Positions 59,987 through 64,000 of a DNA stretch of 64,000 bases are shown one piece after another (position 1 is the first letter of the stretch; each line of letters begins with the position of its first letter). The stretch is from an uncultured Bacteroidales bacterium (GTDB taxonomy: Bacteria > Bacteroidota > Bacteroidia > Bacteroidales > Paludibacteraceae), in assembly GCA_903912795.1 (NCBI GenBank), contig CAIWIS010000237.1, forward strand, positions 1-64,000. Direction: 5' to 3'. Under the pieces are notes generated by a model. It ran no database searches, was not told the DNA's origin, and worked only from the letters and a program-made list of their open reading frames with translations. A program made the position numbers and the translations under genes.

Positions 59987-60429
59987 TGGAAGTACAAAAT
60001 GTAGTAATTGAAGAAGAAGTAGTTCAAACCGAAGTAAGTCCTGAACAAAATGCTGAATCATTTCGTATGATGGCCGAAATGCGAAGAGATGCTTACGCTC
60101 AATTAGTATCAATTCATTTACAATCTTTAACTAGAATTATGATGGCAACTAATGGAGTTTCACAACTTGAAAAACGTCAAGCTAATAAAGCATTGGTTGA
60201 AGCTGTCGATTTTGCTCTTAATTTTGGTATTAAAGATAATAATACTATTAGAGATAAAGGTACTGTATTAGCTAAAGAAACAAATAATCTTGCTGGAATA
60301 TTAGTTCAAGCTCTGGACAATAGAATGTTGTTACTTGCTGATAACATGAAACGACAAGAAGAAAAAGATGCTGCTGATGCTGCAATGGTTGCTGCTGAAG
60401 TAGTTAATAAAGAAAAACAAGGAGAATAA
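59986..60429 (+). CDS. Hypothetical helical protein in the recombination operon
   Basis: 147 residues, helical with acidic start and Ala-rich end. TIRDKGTVLAKETNNLAGIL is the most conserved-looking part. It shares one base with the ERF stop. Possibly an accessory DNA protein. Confidence 0.55.
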   Translation: MEVQNVVIEEEVVQTEVSPEQNAESFRMMAEMRRDAYAQLVSIHLQSLTRIMMATNGVSQLEKRQANKALVEAVDFALNFGIKDNNTIRDKGTVLAKETNNLAGILVQALDNRMLLLADNMKRQEEKDAADAAMVAAEVVNKEKQGE

Positions 60430-60430
60430 A

Positions 60431-60691
60431 ATGGCTGAAAAAACTGGATATAAACCACCACGCAATCATGTAGGTTATGTTACTAAATCTAAAGCTGGTA
60501 ACATTGTTATTAAAGTTGAACAAGATATGGTACTTAAAAAAGGTGATACACTTATTCAACGTAAACCTAAAGATAATTTAGAATCTCTTCTTAAAGCTGG
60601 TATTATTGATGAAGAGAAATTTGAACAACGTGTAGAAAAAATTCCTGATTGGAAACTATACGAAGTTAGTAAAATTGAATCTAAAGAATAA
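60431..60691 (+). CDS. Small basic hypothetical protein
   Basis: 86 residues, beta-rich (GNIVIKVEQDMVLKKGDTLI), basic. Could bind nucleic acid. Last gene before the terminator. Confidence 0.55.
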   Translation: MAEKTGYKPPRNHVGYVTKSKAGNIVIKVEQDMVLKKGDTLIQRKPKDNLESLLKAGIIDEEKFEQRVEKIPDWKLYEVSKIESKE

Positions 60692-60724
60692 GACAAGAAG
60701 TCGCTCCAAGCAAGGAAGCTATTT

Positions 60725-60753
60725 AGCCCTGGTGCAATGCCAGGGCTTTTTTT
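60725..60753 (+). terminator. Rho-independent terminator
   Basis: AGCCCTGG-tgcaatg-CCAGGGCT, a perfect 8-bp stem, followed by T7. Ends the nuclease/ERF operon. Confidence 0.9.
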
Positions 60754-60763
60754 ATTTAAAAAA

Positions 60764-60792
60764 TTGATTTTATAATTTCATTATGCTATATA
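60764..60792 (+). promoter_or_regulatory. Sigma70 promoter
   Basis: TTGATT, 17 bases, TATATA, 21 bases before the 60814 ATG, with AAGGA between. Confidence 0.65.
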
Positions 60793-60813
60793 TATATAAT
60801 ATAAGGATAAATT

Positions 60814-61026
60814 ATGAAAATTCCATTTGGTAAACATAAAGGTATGAACATAGAGGAAATTCTAGATAGTTACTTGATTTGGTTGGAAAGCATCGCAAAA
60901 CAAGACTTAAAGCAATCTTGCTTGATAGAAATAGCTAAACGATTTAAGTTAAGAGTATTAGAAGAAACTGATAGTGAGCTAGATGATCTAAATGGTTATG
61001 CTGGCCCTGAGTGGTGGAAGGATTGA
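60814..61026 (+). CDS. DUF3820-like small protein
   Basis: 70 residues. IPFGKHKGMNIEEILDSYLI then WLE matches the short F-G-K-H-K-G...YL-x-WL family (DUF3820; also at the end of some exonucleases). Likely related to DNA processing, otherwise unknown. Confidence 0.6.
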   Translation: MKIPFGKHKGMNIEEILDSYLIWLESIAKQDLKQSCLIEIAKRFKLRVLEETDSELDDLNGYAGPEWWKD

Positions 61027-61028
61027 AA

Positions 61029-61268
61029 ATGATCTTAGCTAATTATGTTTATTTTGATAAAACTTCAAGTTTATATAGAAAAAGTAATCAATCTTTATTG
61101 ATTAACCCTAATTATATTGTTACAATTGAACCAAGAGATAATTTAGGATTACCAAAAGAAGACGGTCTTGGTCAAATTTATATAGTTTGTACGGTAAATG
61201 ATTATCATAGTACCAGTTTGCTAGTTTGTAGCGAAGATCTAGATGAAATGTATGGGGTGAAATTATGA
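61029..61268 (+). CDS. Small hypothetical protein
   Basis: 79 residues from the ATG at 61029 with AAGGA upstream; a GTG at 61011 overlaps that RBS. Beta-rich (NPNYIVTIEPRDNLGL). Not recognised. Confidence 0.55.
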   Translation: MILANYVYFDKTSSLYRKSNQSLLINPNYIVTIEPRDNLGLPKEDGLGQIYIVCTVNDYHSTSLLVCSEDLDEMYGVKL

Positions 61269-61591
61269 AACGAAGTGAAATGCTAAAAATATTAGAAACA
61301 AGATTTAAAGAAATTGGCCTTAATATAACTCCATCGGTATTGGCCGAAAGTGTTATGAGGATGGTGGAAGATGCTGGTATGCAACCCCCTAATATAACTT
61401 TAAATGAACTTTTGGCTAGTGAATTGACGTATATTGGACAAGAAAAGTATTATTATGCTTGTTGGGAACCTGAAACAAAGCTTACTAATGAAGAATTTAT
61501 ACAAAAAACTAAAGTATTGGTTGATCAAGCTATAACTAATATTGGTAAATCATTGGAAATAGCATTGGAGACAGAAAATGAAACGAAGTGA
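61265..61591 (+). CDS. MKRS-family small phage protein (paralogue 2)
   Basis: 108 residues: MKRSEMLKILETRFKEIG, VEDAGMQPPNI and ACWEPETK. Same layout as the proteins at 42876 and 61578. The longest of the three. Overlaps both neighbours. Confidence 0.6.
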   Translation: MKRSEMLKILETRFKEIGLNITPSVLAESVMRMVEDAGMQPPNITLNELLASELTYIGQEKYYYACWEPETKLTNEEFIQKTKVLVDQAITNIGKSLEIALETENETK

Positions 61592-61811
61592 GATGATTGA
61601 TCACATTTATGAAGAAATAAAAGAGTTTTTAGAAAAAAGACAATATTCAAATGAAACTGATGAAAAGTATTGGAAAAGAAGATCTGCAGCCATATTAGAC
61701 ATGCTATTAGGGTTTGACATGCTACCACCAGCAAGGATGAGATATATCGAAACTGAAAACGGCAATACTTTGTGTTCTGAGGATTGCAGCTGGGAAGCAG
61801 AAAATGAATAA
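61578..61811 (+). CDS. MKRS-family small phage protein (paralogue 3)
   Basis: 77 residues: MKRSEMIDHIYEEIKEFLEK, FDMLPPARM and a final DCSWEAENE in place of WEPE. Adjacent to paralogue 2, so a tandem duplication is likely. Confidence 0.6.
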   Translation: MKRSEMIDHIYEEIKEFLEKRQYSNETDEKYWKRRSAAILDMLLGFDMLPPARMRYIETENGNTLCSEDCSWEAENE

Positions 61812-61885
61812 ACTTCTTGTAATTAGATGAGTTTTAACTTATTATTACTTAATAAACAATTAAAATTTTTAAATAGGAAAATAAT

Positions 61886-63901
61886 ATGTTTTATAGATGT
61901 TTTTCAACTGGTGTTCATAAACGTAAACTTATTCCATTTGATGCAGACTATTTAACTAAAGTCACTGAAACTATAGGACAAAATCCAGATAAAGATTATT
62001 ATGAATCTATTTATCTTTATAATGATGAACATTTCAAAAGATTTCAGGAAAAAAACAGTTTGGCGGGCATTACTGATGTAAAGACTGATAGACTTGTTTT
62101 TGATTTTGATAGTAAAAATGATGTAACTAAAGCGTTGAATGATGCCCAAACTCTAGTTGATAGACTTTTAGTTACTTATGAAATTACTTTTGAAGCGGTT
62201 AGAATATTTTTTTCAGGATCTAAGGGGTTTCATGTTGAAATCCATTTAAATGAATCATTAAGCCGCCCTGAATTTGAAAGTATTGTAGAAAATGTCGCAG
62301 GGGATTTAGAAACATTTGATACAGCAATTAAAGATCAACAAAGATTATTTAGATTTCCTTTAACTAAAAACGATAAAACTAAAAGATTTAAAATACCATT
62401 ATCAATAGATCAATTATTTGATTTGTCTTTAGAAGACATACAAAAATTATCGCTCCACAACGATGAACCGTCTTTTTATGACATTTTAAGTTCATATATA
62501 ACAATTGATTTACCTAAAGAATTTAAAACTATGAAAAAAGAATCTAAAAAAGAAAAAACTAAAACTGTTGAAACAATTTCTGAACAAACTGATATACCAG
62601 ACATGTCCAGAAAACCCAAACATTTAACTCCAGCTAAATATGTTATTCAAGAAGGTTATTTTGAAGAAGGTGAACGCAATGAAGCTTGTATGATTCTTGC
62701 TTCAACTTATCGCTATCTTGGATATAATAAAGAACATGCTTATAACATGTTAAAAGCAACATTAAGACTTCGCTCTCATAGATTAGGTATTCCTGAATAT
62801 GATAAAGAAGAATTGTGGCGTACTATTGTTGAACCTGTTTTTAGTCCTTTATGGAAAGGTGGAGTTTATTCTGAAGAAGAAGGACTTTTAGCCAAAACCA
62901 TTAAGCGTTATAAATTAGATAAAATTTCAATTCAAGATGTTGGATTAGTATCATTAACTAGTGTTGCTGATTATTTTAAAGATTTTGCAATTAATATTGA
63001 TAAAAATACAATTCGTCTTGGTATTAAAGAAATTGATGAAAAAGTTAGAGTAACAACTTCAATGTTAGTTTGTTTACTTGCAGCCCCTGGTGCCGGTAAA
63101 ACTTCAATTAGTTTGGGTATCCTTAATACAATTTCTAATAATGATGAAAAAGCTATTTTCTTTTCTTTAGATATGGGTGTGCCGCAAGTTTATCAGCGTA
63201 TTATTCAAAGACATACTGGCGAAAAAGCTGATAAAATTTTAGATAATTATAAGAATAATAACATTGTAAAAATTAACGAATACAATGAAGCCCTTATGAG
63301 AGAATATAAAAATGTTAAATTTTGTTTTAGAAGTGGAATGACAACTGAACATATTAAAGAAAGTTTAATTTATGAACGTGATGTTACAGGAACTTCACCA
63401 AAGCTTATTGTGATTGACTATTTAGAATGTATTCAAGGTCCATTTAGTGATAGTAATGCCAATAAAGCATTAATTGCTACACAACTTAAAGATATTGCTA
63501 ATGAATTTGGCGTTTGTGTATTTTTATTAGTTCAACCAGCTAAACAATCTGGAGACCCTTCACAAGAATTAACTAGTTATACTCAAATTAAAGGATCATC
63601 AGTTTTGGGTGAAGCTGCTTCAGTAGTATTTACTATGTACCGTCCTGGGTTTTCACCTAAAAGTCCTGAAGATGATAAGTATTTAACTATAAATGTTGTT
63701 AAAAATCGAATGGGCGAATTAAGTTCTACGGATTTAGGATGGACAGGACTAACGGGTAACATTCATTCATTAAGCACAGAAGAAAAAAGAGATCTAAATA
63801 GTTTGAGGGCAGCAATTGCTGCAGCGACACAACAAGGAGATGCCGATGAATTGTATGCCCAAAAAACCTCTAGCAAAAAATATGGAGGAGATTTATATTA
63901 A
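61886..63901 (+). CDS. Primase-helicase with AEP-type primase domain
   Basis: 671 residues. N-terminal archaeo-eukaryotic primase signs: RLVFDFDSKND (D-x-D, ~70-80), FFSGSKGFHVEIHL (S-x-H region, ~108-121) and RLFRFPLTKNDKTKRFKIPL. A helical middle (~210-340) is followed by a DnaB/RecA-type helicase: LLAAPGAGKTSISLGIL (Walker A), KLIVIDYLECIQG (Walker B), TSYTQIKGSSVLGEAASVV. It would prime and unwind phage DNA. Most podoviruses carry a TOPRIM primase instead. Confidence 0.8.
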   Translation: MFYRCFSTGVHKRKLIPFDADYLTKVTETIGQNPDKDYYESIYLYNDEHFKRFQEKNSLAGITDVKTDRLVFDFDSKNDVTKALNDAQTLVDRLLVTYEITFEAVRIFFSGSKGFHVEIHLNESLSRPEFESIVENVAGDLETFDTAIKDQQRLFRFPLTKNDKTKRFKIPLSIDQLFDLSLEDIQKLSLHNDEPSFYDILSSYITIDLPKEFKTMKKESKKEKTKTVETISEQTDIPDMSRKPKHLTPAKYVIQEGYFEEGERNEACMILASTYRYLGYNKEHAYNMLKATLRLRSHRLGIPEYDKEELWRTIVEPVFSPLWKGGVYSEEEGLLAKTIKRYKLDKISIQDVGLVSLTSVADYFKDFAINIDKNTIRLGIKEIDEKVRVTTSMLVCLLAAPGAGKTSISLGILNTISNNDEKAIFFSLDMGVPQVYQRIIQRHTGEKADKILDNYKNNNIVKINEYNEALMREYKNVKFCFRSGMTTEHIKESLIYERDVTGTSPKLIVIDYLECIQGPFSDSNANKALIATQLKDIANEFGVCVFLLVQPAKQSGDPSQELTSYTQIKGSSVLGEAASVVFTMYRPGFSPKSPEDDKYLTINVVKNRMGELSSTDLGWTGLTGNIHSLSTEEKRDLNSLRAAIAAATQQGDADELYAQKTSSKKYGGDLY

Positions 63902-64000
63902 TGAAATATTTAATTAGCATATTTTTAATTGGATGTTCAACTAATTCTGTAAAAAATGATAATAAACGCTTGAAACCTAAAGGTACTTGTGTTAGAATTA
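63901..64000 (+). CDS. Small lipoprotein-like protein (partial, runs off the window)
   Basis: Starts in a TAATG overlap with the primase-helicase. MKYLISIFLIGCSTNSVKND shows a short signal with a lipobox-like LIGC. The rest is cut by the window end. Confidence 0.45.
   Translation, partial: MKYLISIFLIGCSTNSVKNDNKRLKPKGTCVRI

Noticed and set aside
1..64000. Integrase, attachment sites or lysogeny repressor
   Set aside because: None seen on either strand; the window looks like a lytic phage.
1..64000. tRNA genes and CRISPR arrays
   Set aside because: No cloverleaf with GTTCRA T-arm and no regularly spaced repeats with unique spacers were found by reading.

Overview
The window is part of the genome of a tailed bacteriophage. 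By eye it is very AT-rich, about 30% GC, with tightly packed and often overlapping genes and clear Shine-Dalgarno sites. The morphogenesis genes are podovirus-like (T7-style): terminase, portal, structural lysozyme, scaffold, major capsid protein, a gp11/gp12-like tail tube pair, Q-rich and coiled-coil internal virion proteins, and many short tail fibres. The host is probably a Gram-negative bacterium (GH24 and M15 peptidoglycan enzymes, a small lipoprotein-like ORF), but I cannot name it. I see no tRNA or rRNA gene, no integrase and no RNA polymerase gene.

Layout. 0.6-20.4 kb (minus): holin-like protein, internal virion proteins, tail tube and nozzle, then short fibre proteins with a Dps-like protein, ending at an M15 peptidase. 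20.5-21.6 kb: a small plus-strand island. 21.6-31.4 kb (minus): an HNH/Mom-like fusion, major capsid protein, scaffold, lysozyme, portal, large terminase and probable small terminase. 31.5-32.9 kb: small plus-strand genes. 33.0-42.2 kb (minus): a second fibre cluster, a PhoH-like protein and a DUF3008-like protein, interrupted by plus-strand small genes. 42.2-45.3 kb (plus): many small genes joined by a repeated RBS linker. 45.3-46.3 kb: an HNH endonuclease. 46.3-47.1 and 48.0-48.5 kb: gene-free DNA with tandem -24/-12-like motifs and dense hairpins. 48.5-54.8 kb (plus): an amidoligase plus class II glutamine amidotransferase pair, then tiny genes whose leaders carry a (CG)n repeat. 54.8-64 kb (plus): ribonucleotide reductase, a structured RNA leader, a RecB/Cas4-like nuclease, an ERF annealing protein and an AEP-type primase-helicase.

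Regulation readable from the sequence. Thirteen copies of ATTAACAAGT-(T/A)-TA, usually followed by TATA and G-rich sequence, sit just upstream of minus-strand genes. One copy runs into CTATAGGGA, as in T7 promoters, so I read this as a phage-specific late promoter; the polymerase would be encoded outside the window. Plus-strand early genes have host sigma70-type promoters (TTGACA-17-TATAAT class). Two plus-strand units have sites matching the sigma54 consensus TGGCA-N6-TTGC with exact GG/GC spacing.

Most interesting points: the amidoligase/amidotransferase cassette behind a sigma54-like promoter and a structured locus; the RNA leader after nrdA, whose loop matches the 16S anti-Shine-Dalgarno and can also pair with the downstream gene's own SD; two families of repeated RBS cassettes; and a fusion of an HNH nuclease with a Mom-like acyltransferase.
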